The position numbers were made by a program, and so were the translations under genes. Positions 36,331-48,062 of a DNA stretch of 64,000 nt are shown here, in pieces (the first letter of the stretch is position 1; each line of letters starts with the position of its first letter). Source of the stretch: Cenococcum geophilum 1.58. Taxonomy: Eukaryota; Ascomycota; Dothideomycetes; Gloniales; Gloniaceae. The notes beneath the pieces are model-generated. The model worked only from the letters and a program-made list of their open reading frames with translations, was not told the origin of the DNA and did not search any database. Where the stretch lies: positions 1,245,813 through 1,309,812 of the forward strand of contig KV748197.1 in the NCBI GenBank assembly GCA_001692895.1, given 5' to 3'.

Positions 36331-36934
36331 ACAGATATATCTCCGCAATAGCTTTATCTAGCTTACTTATTTGAAGTTTATAAGAGCTACTTATAAGCTG
36401 GGGTAGCTCCCTCCGTAGGCTATATAGCCGTGGAGACCGCTAGGGATCTATTTTAATATAATCCCTAGCCTATTGCGTACTGCCAGCTTATTAATCTGCT
36501 TAACTAGCTTATAGTTTGCGACCTCTTTGCCTTATTCGCTTTGATGGAGGTATTGGTGGATAGCGCTTAAAAGCAGTAGAGGGAAAATAGAGGGTTAGAT
36601 AAAGACAAGGAGGACTTAAACATGTTATAATAGATAGATCTTAATAGGTTTTAATTATTAGATTATGGATATAATGGATGGAGAGTGGGTGGTTAAGATT
36701 AACGTGTTGTTAGTGCGGATATTGCTAATTATTCACTTTAGTAAACCGCGTTACGGCTATTTTAAAATTAATATTAGAAACGGGAAGGCGGGGAGACTTC
36801 TTATGTAGACCATTTAATTCACTGGAGCCTAGTATATAATTAATGGATTTTTTAAGCTGCCTAAACTTGTCGTAAGAATAAGAAGTGAATATCCGTAATA
36901 TTAGCCATGCGGATATCGCGACGTGCTTTACAAA

Positions 36935-37043
36935 CGTCAGCTAAAGTGTCTTAGACCACACAGGGACAGATGGCCTAAACTAGTTTAGTGCCATCGGGCC
37001 GGATTTATCCGGCGTCCCATGTGGTCTAAGTATGCTAAGACAA
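36935..37043. repeat. Right terminal hairpin and inverted repeat of the 6.4-kb transposon
   Basis: CTTAGACCACACAGGGAC (36950-36967) pairs with GTCCCATGTGGTCTAAG (37014-37030). The stem encloses the 14-base palindrome CTAAACTAGTTTAG, flanked by ATGGC/GCCAT, and a second hairpin GCCGGAT-TT-ATCCGGC. The layout matches the left end, but the stem sequence beyond AGACCA is different. Confidence 0.85.
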
Positions 37044-37299
37044 AGGTAATAGGTCCGCGACTGGTGTCAGGTAACGAAGTCACCTCGCCTATATATATTA
37101 TTCCGCACAGCCGTGTCTGGCATCAAGCCAGTCACTTACTTACCTTTTGCGGGTTTGTGTGGCTGAGTGGTGCGGAGCTTATCACCTCACAACTGGTCCC
37201 CGACCGGCACTAGCCTTATATTATCCTACGTAGCGGGCCTAGCACTCGCTTAACTTTTTTTTTAAAAAAAAAACCTATAAAAAATTGCTATTTTTAAGG

Positions 37300-38512
37300 C
37301 TAAATAAAAATAAAAATTTTACTTTATTTTACCAAATTATATTATATAAGATTAATTTTACCGCCGCTATTATATAGTGCTTAGAACTAATATACCTCGC
37401 CTATAGAAAGTACAGTTTTTAGCTTAATAGTAATATAAAGAGTCTTTCCTTTTATATCTTGCCCTAGTTATAGCTAGGAAAGGTCTATAACTAGGGCTTT
37501 TCTTTTTTTAGATTATTAGTACGGTTATTACCCTATTTGTTTTTCTAATAGAATCTACCTTTAGATTTTTTTTTAACTTTTTAGAGTGTTCCTATAAAGG
37601 TGCTAAATAGGTATTAGGTTGGCTCTAGAAGTCTTTTCCGTTACTTAAAGCCCCTAACTTTAACCCTTTTAAAGGTCTTTTTAAGAGCGGCTTCTTTAAA
37701 GGTTAGATCTACCCTATATTATTATTAAAGTACCTATATTTTTAGTAACCCCTTAGCTTTCTACTAAAAGAGGCCTAGTTCCTTACCGTATATTTAGCGT
37801 TTAGAGCTGCTTGTTTAAAATCCGTATATATAGTAATCCGCGATAGGGCTCCTACGCGCTTTATTTTATTATAAATTACTAGCTTAATTCTAGCCTAGAT
37901 AAACCTAATCTTTTTTTTCTTATATATGCTACCGACCTTATTTTTAAAGAGCTCTAAATTTATTTATTAAGTATAAGTTTCTATAAAGTTTATAGACTAG
38001 CGGAAGTTATAGCGATTAAGTTATATCTTATTCTAGAATAGCTCTAGATTATTATATTATATAATATACGGATCTTAAGTCTATTTTTTTTAGAGAGGTT
38101 TATAGCTATAGCTATATAGTAATTTACTCTTTATTAAGCTAATTATGTGTAATCTAGTTTAGTAGTTGGTCTTTAATCTTACTAATAATCTAGTATATAC
38201 GTTCTTTAGTATTATCCTATATTATTAATATTTTAAAGAAATTATTTACCTTATAAACCTAATTATCTAAATGCTAGGCGTTAGGTCTATAGCGGAGTTT
38301 TAAACTATTAAAGGCCTTAGCCAGTTGGTTTATATTCTTTTTCTATTTATAGTATAAATACCTCTTTAAATATTTTATACCTTTTAAGGTAAGTACTAAG
38401 TAGCCCCTAAAAAGCCCTTAGCCTTAGCTAGGTTATAAAAGAATTTATCTAGCCTATATTAAGTCCTACTAGATTTAAATCTGCCCTTAAAGGTTTCTAA
38501 TATATTTATTAG
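37300..38512 (-). mobile_element. Degraded Gypsy-like fragment, distal part (protease end)
   Basis: Minus-strand translation through stops shows a basic gag-like region around 37.7-38.5 kb. Near 37320-37440 it gives VLSIGEVY...ALYNSGGKINLI, resembling a retroelement aspartic protease core with D-S-G-G reading N-S-G-G. It continues on the far side of Gypsy B at 44711. No LTR or reverse transcriptase of this element is recognisable. The 37053-37299 piece between it and the transposon is unassigned; it contains a T9/A10 run at 37255-37275. Confidence 0.45.
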
Positions 38513-38715
38513 TGTCACGGCTAGCTTTCCGTAGGAGCGATCTAATAGATTAAGCAACAATAAGGGGCTATATTATAAATAGACTAAGGTAAGGGCTCAA
38601 AGAAGGGGGCGCGGTAGACGACTATGTACATATTCGGTCGTCGGGGCAACGTTTAGGCAACATTAATCCGTAACCGACAACGCCTCGATGGTAGCTATGT
38701 AGACGAACCGTCACA
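38513..38715 (-). repeat. Gypsy B 3' LTR
   Basis: TGTCACGGCTAGC...CCGTCACA in plus orientation, 203 bp. It is nearly identical to 44503-44705 with transition differences. Confidence 0.93.
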
Positions 38716-38939
38716 TTACCCCCCTTTAAGCCAGGAGGATCGCCCTTGATCCTCGTAGTTAGGCTCTCCTTATCCGTCTTGCCCTTCCATCCTTCTCTGC
38801 TTTATTATCTTCCTCTAAGGGCTCTAGATCTACGTCCTTGTGATACGCCTCTAGCCATTACAACAGCCGTACGGGTGGTCTAGCATTATGGGGTCTCTCG
38901 TTATAGAACGCCTTGATCTTATAGGGGGCGCCGATAAAG

Positions 38940-41900
38940 CCGTCTGCGTTATACTAGGTGTTGTCTAGGTCGTGGCCTACCTAGTTAACCTTATACTGTA
39001 GCCTTCTATAGTAGGTTCTACTAGCAAGGATCTTATTAATCTCGTACTCTAGCTCGCCATTGATTAGGATTAGCTCCTTTGGCTCCCTATTTTAGCCCGG
39101 CAGGGGGTTATCTAGGTCCTTTCGTAGTTGATCGGCATGGAAGACGTTTAACATCTTTATGTTTGGGGGTAGGTCGATAATATATAAGTGTCCTTTCATA
39201 CCTAGAATCTTGTAGGGCCCTACGAGCTGTCTATCTAGCTTAATACTTAATTAGTTGGTAGCCTAGCCCTTCCTAGTAACGTATACTTGATTACCTACTC
39301 CAAAGTCTGGTTCGCGACGGTGCCTATTAGCTTGCCTTGTCTGCCGCTCTTAGGCCTTTACTAGGTTATCTCTTACCCATTTAACTGCGTCCTAGGTCCT
39401 ATATACGAAAGCTTAAGCTTCTTATTATGTTAGCTTCTTACGAGGTGTTAAGGTTACTTATGTACGTTCCTCCTAGTTAAAGTAAAGCCTTAGCTTGAAT
39501 CCTAGCTCTAGCTCATATAGTACGAAGCCAGTAGATTTGTGCGGTAAGATTGCCTATATAAAGTCTATATAGGGGAGGAGCTCTGACCAATTGTCCTAGT
39601 AGTGGTTAATAAAGGGCCTTAAGCGTTGGTTAATATACTGGTTTAGTACCTCTGTATTGCTATCTGTTTATAGGTAACCGGATATAGAGAGCTTTTGCTT
39701 AACGCCGGTTAGTTTATATAGCTCGTCTATAAAGGCTAAAATAAATTAGGGTCCTTAATCTAATATAACCGTCTCTAGGAGGCCGTATACGCGCTAGACG
39801 TATTAGTAGTATAGGTTTACTGCGTTAGCTACGGTGGCAGTTTTATAGTAGGGTAGTAAGAAGGCTCTTTTGCCTAGTTAATTAACGACTACAAAGACGT
39901 TATCGAACCCCTTTTTGTCCGTTAGGAAGGACTTAAAATCAAAGGAGACGTACTGCTAGCAGCGTTCACCAATTAATAGGGGGTGTAGCAGGCCTAGGGT
40001 TTTGTCCTAGGGTATATAGGTCCTTCTATAGGCCCTACAGTTTCTTACGTAGGTATCGCAGTCTAAGGGTAGTCCTGGCTAATAGTATTAGTCTACTACG
40101 AGTTTCCTAGTCTTCGTCTTGCCTAGGTAAGCGGTTACCTAGCGAGAGTATACCTCTACAATAAGGTAGGTACGGAGGTAGTCAGTATTAGGGACCATTA
40201 GCTTACTAAAGCGGGTAAGTAGTCCTCCTTAGAGCTTCCAGCCCTTTTAGTCTTACTTAGCTAGCTGCCGTAGCCCTACTAGCAACTCACTAGTTCGATT
40301 GGCCTAGAGTATCTAATTAACTAGCTCGTATGGCTGCTATTCGCGATTTGCTGCAACTAGGGGGTCCTTAGAGGTTATCTCTAGTATAGCAATTATAAGG
40401 GCGGGGTTGATTAAGTACATAGTACGTGCGGCTACGTCCTTCTCTTTCTGCGTCTTTAGGTCCTCTTACTTTCGTAATAGGGTATTAGCCACTATATTCG
40501 CTATACCTAGCCTATAGGTAATCCGCATATAGAAATTAGCTAGTAGGTCTGCCTAGTAGGCCTGCCGTAGGTTTAGTAGCCTCTTAGTTGTAAAGTACTT
40601 AAGGGCTTAATAGTCCGTAATTACTGTAAAGGGTGTACGCTGGAGGCTGACAAGGTGACCTTACCACTCCTATAGGCCTCTTATCACTGCTAGCATTTCC
40701 TTATTATGGATCTTATACCGCATCTCTTTAGGGGATATTGTCTTTAAGAAGAAGGCTACTAGCTTCTAGGTCTCATCGTCTTACAGCTAGTTTAGCACCC
40801 CGGCTACTACTCCGTCACTTACATTAGTTTCTATATAGGTGTCTTAAAACGGTAAGTAGTGCTTTATTACACTGCCCAATAGTATAAGGGCCTTAACTCG
40901 CTTAAAGGCTTTAAGCTCTTTCTCCCCTAGCAAATACCATGCTTCCTTCTTTGTAAGCTTACTAAGCGGTTGTGCGACTTGGCTATAATCCTTTAAAAAG
41001 GCCTAGTAGAAGTTATAGAACCCTAGAAAGGATTATACTCCTTTTACAAAAGTAGGGGGCTCCCAATCTCTAATCATAGCTAACTTATTAGTGTCTATAG
41101 CAATCCTATTAGTACCAATAATAAAGCCTAAGAACTTCGTCTCAGTAACGCTAAACTTACTCTTCTTAATATCCGCTTATAGGCCTACCTCTTAAAGCCT
41201 CTACAGGACCTTCTTAACGTAGATCTTATACTCCAGCGGGTCGTCCGAATAGATTAGGATGTCGTTTATATAGGCTGTACAGAAATCGTCCAGGTAGTTA
41301 AAAAGGACGCTGTTAATAAACCTCTGGAAGGATATAGGGCCGTTACATAGTCCAAAGGGTAGGACGCGGTACTTATACGATCCGTACCTTATACAGAAGG
41401 TAGTTAACTCCTCTACCTCTTCCTTTAGCCGTATACAGTAGAAAGCCTGCCAAACATCTAGCTTAGTAAAGATTTTAGCTCTTAATAGCCTTGTCAACGT
41501 CTCCTTAATTAATGGCAGTAGATAGCGGTCCTTTTTAGTAATTATATTGAGCTTCTAAAAGTTAACGCAGAATTGCTACCCCCCTTTAGGCTTCTTGGCA
41601 AATAGGACCGGAGCTATAAAGGGTGCGTTACTTAGTACTATAAACCCCTTCTATAAGTGCTTCTGTAGGTAGACCTTAATAAGCTCTAGCTGCTCTAGCG
41701 ATATATTATATAGTAGGCTAGGGGCTAGATTACGGCTATCGCCTTTAAGAATAATATCATAGTCTACTCCCTTACAATGCGGTAGTAGCGTATCAGATAT
41801 AGCCTTCAAGAAGCTATTAGTGTATTTTTAGTAGGGCTACGGCAGCTTTTTATAGACAAGCCGGCGAAGTTCCTCCTCGTCGTTAGGTAGGGCGTCTTAT

Positions 41901-44450
41901 CCCTTCCTATCCTCTATTAACTAGTCTATCTCGTAGAGACTGGTATATCCAATTACTACGTCCTTACGCTTTGCTCCTCGTAAGAAGTTCCTTACCTTAA
42001 GTAGCGCGATATCTACTGCCCTGAACTCCCTAGTAAATAAAGGCCTCCTCTTTCTTAGCTTTAACGGTAGAGCTAGCCTAAGGTAAAGCTGGTCTTCTAT
42101 TTTCCTAATTACGTCTTAGGTATTAATCTTCTAAGTATACTTATAGTTATACAAGGCCCGCTTAGCTTGCTTTAGCTTAGCCTATCCCTCCGGCTTAATT
42201 TTAGTAGAGGACTTCTTCTCTTAGAGTTAGCTGATCGCGACTATATATTTAAAAATATGCTGGGGGGTAGGCCTAGGCTCTAGGTCTAGTAGTGCGTCCC
42301 TTTAATCTATATCCTTCTAGTAATCCTTATTAATTAGCGGGGGTAGGAGCTCCTTTCTTAGTATGACTACGTCCTGCCTACCATAGTAGTTCCTCTTAGT
42401 TCGCCATACTAAGACCTAGTGTTTGCAATCAATAAGGGCCCTAGTTTTCTTAAACCACCTATAGCCAATAAGAAGATTATAGCGGCTAGTATTATAGAAT
42501 AGGAACTATATAGGGACTCGTCGGCTATCTATAACTAGGTTAGCCCTAAAGAGCTATCTAATTATATCCGTCTGCTAATTATTATAGCCGGATATAGTAA
42601 CTCCTCGTCCTTTAATCTTGTAGAGCTTTAGTTATAGTTATTACTTAATAATTAGCAGTAGCTTATAGTATATAAAAGCCTCTCCGCCCGCACTAGAGTT
42701 AAGCAGGCTTATTATATTAAGAGCTACGCCGCCTAGCGCGATCCTGTATAGCGTTATAAGGGCTACGCCTTCTAAGATTTCCTTTAGCTATATGGGCGCT
42801 GTGCTAATTGCTCTAATCTACTCTAGGTAGGAGACTTCTCTTAGAGCTACTTATTTTCCAATTCTAATAAGTTAGTAACTATCTTATACTCTTTACTTTA
42901 GTTAATTACTTTAGCTTCTATCTTCTTTGGCGCTAGGCAGTTATTAGAGTAGTGTCCTTACTTGCTATAGTTAAAATAGGTAACTGGCGCTTTTATAGCT
43001 AGTGCTAAAGTTAGAGACTGCTAGGAAGGGGGGGGACCCTTAGTCTCTTCAGCGCCCCTAGTAGATGCTCTCTTTATAGCCTAGGCTGCTCTGCAGTCAC
43101 TTTATTCCTTACCTATCTACTTTAGACCTCGGGCGTACTATTAAGCAGTTTTATAATAAGTATAGAAGCTATAGTCTTTATCTGCCACCTTAACTTCCAT
43201 TTAAACGCGTAGGCTATTATAAAGCTTATCATAAAGCTCCTCTTTCTATTAATCTTGTGGCATCCTTAAGATATTTACTAGCCGTATAAAGTTAGATTGG
43301 AAATCGTTAAAGTCTCCTAGGTACGGCATCTTAAGGCCTTTAAGTTCCTGCCGGGCCTTAATGCGGTAATCTAGGTCCTTAAAGACGTTCTCTAGGAACT
43401 TAAGTACCTCTTTACTGGTAGGGTTGCGTTCTACGTCGCGCTCTGCCTTTAGATAAGGTAAGAGGTGGTTATAAGCTTTACCTCCTATACGCGTCTTGAT
43501 GTACGCTACTTTTATATCTTCTTCTTGGCCTAGGTTGTCCTGGTAAAACTAGTCTGTATTAGATTAAAGCTTATTTTATATATAGCCGCTTTAGGCCTAA
43601 TAGGTAGGTTCTTTTCCATCTATAAGTGTAGGTGGATCTAGGAACTTCGCTGTGCGTCCTAAGCCCGTAACACTACTCGTCTAAGAGAGTAGTGTCCCTT
43701 CTTAAATCGTCCGTAACAGTGTGCTTTCTCACTTGCTGTCTTCCCGATCTAGGGCTTATATAGTAACCTTACGGCCTATCCTTAATATCTTCTAATTGGC
43801 CTCGCGGAGCTCGTTAGTCCTATTATCTAGGTGCTCCTTAAGCTCCGCTATCTTTACCTTAGCCTCCTCTTTCGCATTAATAGCCTTATGCGCGTGGTTA
43901 TTTGTAAGACGCTATAGTATAGCGATCTACTATTCCAACGCCTTCCTTCGTATTCCCTAGAGCCTTAGCTCCTCCATAAGTTCAGTTATAGGTATCTTAG
44001 CTAGGCTTTAGGTAGTCACGGCTGTAAACTCCCTTTTAGTCTCTATCTCGAAGTACATAGGGTTCTTATTATCTTCTAATTATGCTATAAGACGGTCCTA
44101 TTTGCTCTTCATATCGTCTAAAAGCTCTATCTCGCCATAGTACGGTTAGAGCTCTAGCGGCTTAAGTGTTGCGTCTACGGGTTCCTCGCGACCTGCCAGC
44201 GCTAGGTTAGTAGCTATCTCTAGTGCACTAGGCCTTAATACGCTCTTTCTTACTATAGTGTCTCTTTGCTTCCTTAGGCAAGTCCTCTTGCTGCTAAGAT
44301 TGTAATTAGGGTGATCCTTTTAATCTAATTGCCGTAGTCTCTTCTTTCAGCTGCTTAATCTACTGTCGTAATTGCCTGCCTTAAGCAGGGCTTAGAGGGT
44401 CGGTTGGTCTATAGTTATAGTGGTAGAACTGGCTATGCGTTTAACCGTTA
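38940..44450 (-). pseudogene. Gypsy B gag-pol polyprotein remnant
   Basis: From right to left: gag (about 43.0-44.4 kb), then a CCHC knuckle reading YFNYSK-x-GHYSNNC (42931-42987; two Cys changed). A protease-like LLNSSAGGEAF lies near 42.7 kb. The reverse transcriptase is still open at 41201-41497, with FTKLDV, VLPFGLCNGP and AYINDILIYSD (VDD reads IND). RNase H follows at about 40.4-41.0 kb. An integrase with C-terminal part spans about 39.3-40.1 kb, and a chromodomain-like tail near 38950-39070 contains LQYKVN-x-VGHD. This is the chromovirus order. Many stops are present, but fewer than in Gypsy A. Confidence 0.85.
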
Positions 44451-44502
44451 GACCTAGTATTGTGTCGCCTCTACAGGCCAATTGGGGTTAACCTTAGTCT
44501 AA

Positions 44503-44705
44503 TATCACGGCTAGCTTTCCGTGGGAGCAATCCAATAGATTAAGCAACAATAAGGGGCTATATTATAAATAGACTAAGGTAAGGGCTCAAAGAAGGGGGC
44601 GCGGTAGACGACTATGTATATATTTGGTCGTCGGGGCAACGTTCGGGCAACGTTGATCCGTAACCAACGACGCCTTGATAGTAGCTATATAGACAAACCG
44701 TCACA
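44503..44705 (-). repeat. Gypsy B 5' LTR
   Basis: Begins TATCACGGCTAGC (TGTCACGG in the partner) and ends CCGTCACA, followed by ATTAG. The G/A difference in the terminal dinucleotide fits RIP. Confidence 0.93.
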
Positions 44706-44710
44706 ATTAG

Positions 44711-45180
44711 TAGCTTTTTCTTATATAGCTTTTAAAAGCCTTATAATAGCTTTTTAATATCTATCTTAAAGGATATTAGTATAGGGCTTTTAACTTTTTA
44801 AACTTAGGCCTAAGGAAGCTCTAGCTATGGAGGTAGTATTAGTACTAGTAGCTAGTATAGGCTTTTTAATAAGGCTTCGGCCTTAAGTTAATAGTTAGGT
44901 TAAATTACCTAAAGGGGTAAGCCCGCTTAGCTTATAAGTAGTTTATATACCACTACTATACTAATTATAGGCCAGTAGTCTTCTAGGAGGGTTCTAGTTA
45001 GGTCCTTAGTTAAATATATTAGTATATTTCTCTAGTATTTCTAACTTAAAAGAAGGTCTTAAAGTTACCTCTAGCGCTTAATCTTTTAATTAGCCTAGGT
45101 AGATAGGGGTTCTATAAAATACTAAATAAGTACTGTTTTTAAAGTAGTAATATAGCAATATAAGCGCTAGCAGGACGCGC
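44711..45180 (-). mobile_element. Degraded Gypsy-like fragment, proximal part (gag-like)
   Basis: This is the other side of the sequence split by Gypsy B; joining at ATTAG makes it continuous with 38512 leftwards. Translation on the minus strand gives LEVTLRPSFKLEILEKYT and a basic region, compatible with gag but without a diagnostic motif. Confidence 0.35.
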
Positions 45181-46213
45181 TTGCAGGGAGGGCAGCTGGC
45201 CTACTTATATTACCCCCTTATAGCGGACGCCTCGCGTATAGCTAAGAGTGCTATAGGCGGCTAAAGTGCTATATAGCTAAGACTACCTAGCAATAGGCTA
45301 GCTATAAGTCGCGATTTAGGCGCCTAAGGACATGCGCCCTAAGAGGGGGTACAGTTATTACAACCTTGCGCTACCTATATAGTAGGTATAGGCTAAAGAG
45401 CTTATAAGGCATTCTAACCAATAGCCCGTCTAGTTGCAAGGTACTACTACTATCTTTTTAGTGGTTTATATGGTTAAGTAGGTTAGGCTTAGGTATAATA
45501 CTAAATTTAATACACTAAAAGGTAAAATTAAGAGCAAATAGTAGGCTATTACTTAAACTCTCTTTTATAAGAGTTTATAAGGTTAATAATAAAATACCCT
45601 TTATAGATAGGCTGCTTTAAAATCCGCTATTTAGATATTACGCCGCCTAATACGCTACTATTAGTAATATAGCCTAAACTGGATAAATAGAATATGATAG
45701 TGCTAGAACGCGTTACTTACTAAACTCTACTTAAGTTCTACTATATTCTGCCACCTGTTATACTATCGTATACTATCTAGTATTATTATATACTATCTAG
45801 TACTATTTCTTACTATTAGCTCGCCTACTATTAGCTCGCCTACTGCTAGCGCCTTAGCGGCTTACGCTACCTATTTATTAACACCAGCCCTCGCGACCCC
45901 CTTTCCTTCTCCTTAGCTTAGTATCTTTGTAAGATAGCATTCTATAAGCTTTAGTTTAGAGGCATTTATATAAGCCATCACATTATACTAAGCTCTCCTT
46001 ATATTGCCTGGGAAGGCCTTAATTAATATCCCACCCTAAGAGAAATTTTTTCTATAACGACGCGTTAACGCATTATACTTAGACACTAGATAACACTATA
46101 TTACCTAGGGGGGCCTTAATAATATCCTACTTTATAAGCTAGATAGGACTAGACCTATACCCCTAGAATTAAAACTAAAGCGTATAATTTTAATAAACCC
46201 TAAAAAGCTAATA
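45181..46213. other. TE-derived leader region, unassigned
   Basis: Includes a GC-richer block at 45160-45330 and a PPT-like AAGAGGGGGTA at about 45349. Short tandem repeats (TACTATCTAGTA and TATTAGCTCGCC units) lie at about 45760-45850. It could be the 5' LTR and leader of the gag-bearing element that follows, but I found no repeat pair to prove it. Confidence 0.3.
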
Positions 46214-47479
46214 ATGGCACCTAAAGTAGACTTATTTAAAAGAGCCGCCCTAACCTAAGAAAAATACGAGATCTAATTAGGATTAAAAATTAAAGATAAT
46301 AATAACGTTATAGACGTATATAAACAGATTCGTGCCCTTACGGCTAATTAGAAAGCCAACTATTTCCAAGCTTAAAGTACATAGGAGACCCTATAAGAGA
46401 TCCTAGATAGCCTTACGGCCCTATAAAATAGCCTAACTTCCCCTTCTTAATGCCCTAGCCAACTTATTTACTTTACTAAATATAATATACTAAGGAGTAC
46501 GGATATAATAATAAAGTAATTAAAGTCCGTTAAGCTCCCTAACCCCTTACTACTATTTAATAGGATAGACCCTACCTTTAAAAATTAGAGGATTTAAGTA
46601 TAAGGAAAGCTCTACGTTAACTATAACTATTTCCTTTCTAAAGAAGCCAAAATACTCTACCTCTTTAGTTAAAGCACTGGGGACGCCTAACGGCACCTTT
46701 AAGCTAAGTTTAAGGACGAGTCCCCTATCTAATTTATATCTATTAATAAGATAATACGGTACCTAGCGGCTATTTATATTAACCTAAATAAAGTATAGGA
46801 TGCCTAGTATAACTATAATCGCCTAATAATAAAACTAAACTAACCCTTTACTAAATTCTAGACTTAATTCCTATACCTTATAGAAGAAGGCTAGGTTCCC
46901 CTTAAGAACTACTAATTAGACCTATACGATAAGGTAATAATTCGGCTATAAGAGAAGATTACTATAACTTTAGATAACCTACTAACTTACAACAAACTTG
47001 CAACTTATTGCCTATTATTAAATTTAGAACTAAAGCGAATTAACGCCCTAATTAGCAGAAGTAACCCTATAGCGATTAAAGCTTATTAGCTATACCTATA
47101 GGAGCTAAAGTAGAAAGATAAGCTATAACCGCTCTTATATTAAAAGCGGTTACATCTATATACTAGCGAGCCTCGCCTAACTAGCTACGTATTACACCCC
47201 TAACTAGTACTTATTATAATACCCTAATTAACCCTACCTCGGCCACGTGCTATAACTATAATAGGGAGGGTTATTTTACCTTATCTTGCCCAGAGCTAAA
47301 GGATATAAGCAATATTAAGGAGATAAAGGAAGAAGAAACGTCTAACGAGTTAGGAAAAAAAGAACCCTAGGGAAAGACTCCCCCCTAAGGTACCCTATTA
47401 ATCTTAAAGAGATTAATTTTAGTTAGTTAATAGGTGGAAAGCATTTTATGGTTCTATATATAGTATCTTAAAAAAATAG
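46214..47479 (+). pseudogene. Gypsy gag remnant with zinc knuckle, truncated by LINE copy 2
   Basis: ATG at 46214 (MAPKVDLFKRAALT). Translation through stops gives a retrotransposon gag core with KLYVNYNYFLSKEAKILYLF and STGDA-x-RHL, then PFTKF-x-T-x-FLYL and LELKRINALISR. At about 47245-47305 lies CYNYNREGYFTLSCPELKD, a CCHC knuckle with Cys and His changed to Tyr. The frame ends where the LINE 5' end begins at 47480, so protease and pol would lie beyond the nest, outside the window. The family differs from Gypsy A and B. Confidence 0.7.
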
Positions 47480-48062
47480 AGAAAGGAGCTCTTGCTGCAC
47501 CTGGCCTAAAAAGACTAAAACCAACTAAAAGAACCCTAAAAAACACCTAGAGAATCCCCCTAAGATACATGCATCGCAGGAGAGGCACACGTCAAACGAC
47601 GGTGGTTTGCACCCGCGCGCGTCCACTAGAACTACGCCTAGCAATAGCCCTCTACAATAAGAATGGGCGAATACCACACTATAAAGTAGAAAGACCTTTA
47701 TTAAGAAGGTATCTAATAAAATATAAAGCCTATTAGATATGTCTAGTATCCGTAGTTATAAGGGAGTAACCGTTAGCTATAACGAACTAATACAGCTAGC
47801 AGAATGGCTCCGCTAATTTAGTAAACCTTAGGCGCCCCTCTAGTAAACCCTTAATTAAATCCTCTAACGGCTAAGCAAAATTAAAAATAAATAAAACCCC
47901 TCTTTACCAGCAAACCGCACCTAGGCCACTATAGTTACGTATTTATAGCTGTCGGAATATATGGACAGAAGTTACGTGGTTACGTGTCGTTGACGTGTCG
48001 TCGTCGTGTCTTTGATTAGTTATCCTTATGGTGACTAATCAACCCCCTACTTAGGCACCGCG

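Larger units (their letters stand above)
30601..37043. mobile_element. 6.4-kb DNA transposon with 9-bp TSD carrying DUF6589-like and RecQ-like genes
   Basis: The left end TTGACTCAGCATGCTTAGAC and right end (reverse complement TTGTCTTAGCATACTTAGAC) are 22-bp inverted repeats with three mismatches. The flanks are AGGTAACAG (30592-30600) and AGGTAATAG (37044-37052), a 9-bp duplication differing by one C/T. Inside lie two convergent gene remnants: a DUF6589-like gene (plus) and a RecQ-like helicase (minus). Each end carries a roughly 95-bp hairpin, and the octamer ATATCCGC/GCGGATAT occurs 20 times. A 9-bp TSD is known from Mutator-like elements, but I recognise no MULE transposase. RIP-type stops show this copy is inactive. 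Confidence 0.85.
38513..44705 (-). mobile_element. Gypsy B, full-length LTR retrotransposon
   Basis: 203-bp LTRs at 38513-38715 and 44503-44705, and the 5-bp duplication ATTAG (38508-38512; 44706-44710), define a 6,193-bp element. The tract TTACCCCCCTTTAAG beside the left LTR is a minus-strand polypurine tract, so the element reads right to left. It is less damaged than the DNA it interrupts, which fits later insertion. Confidence 0.95.
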
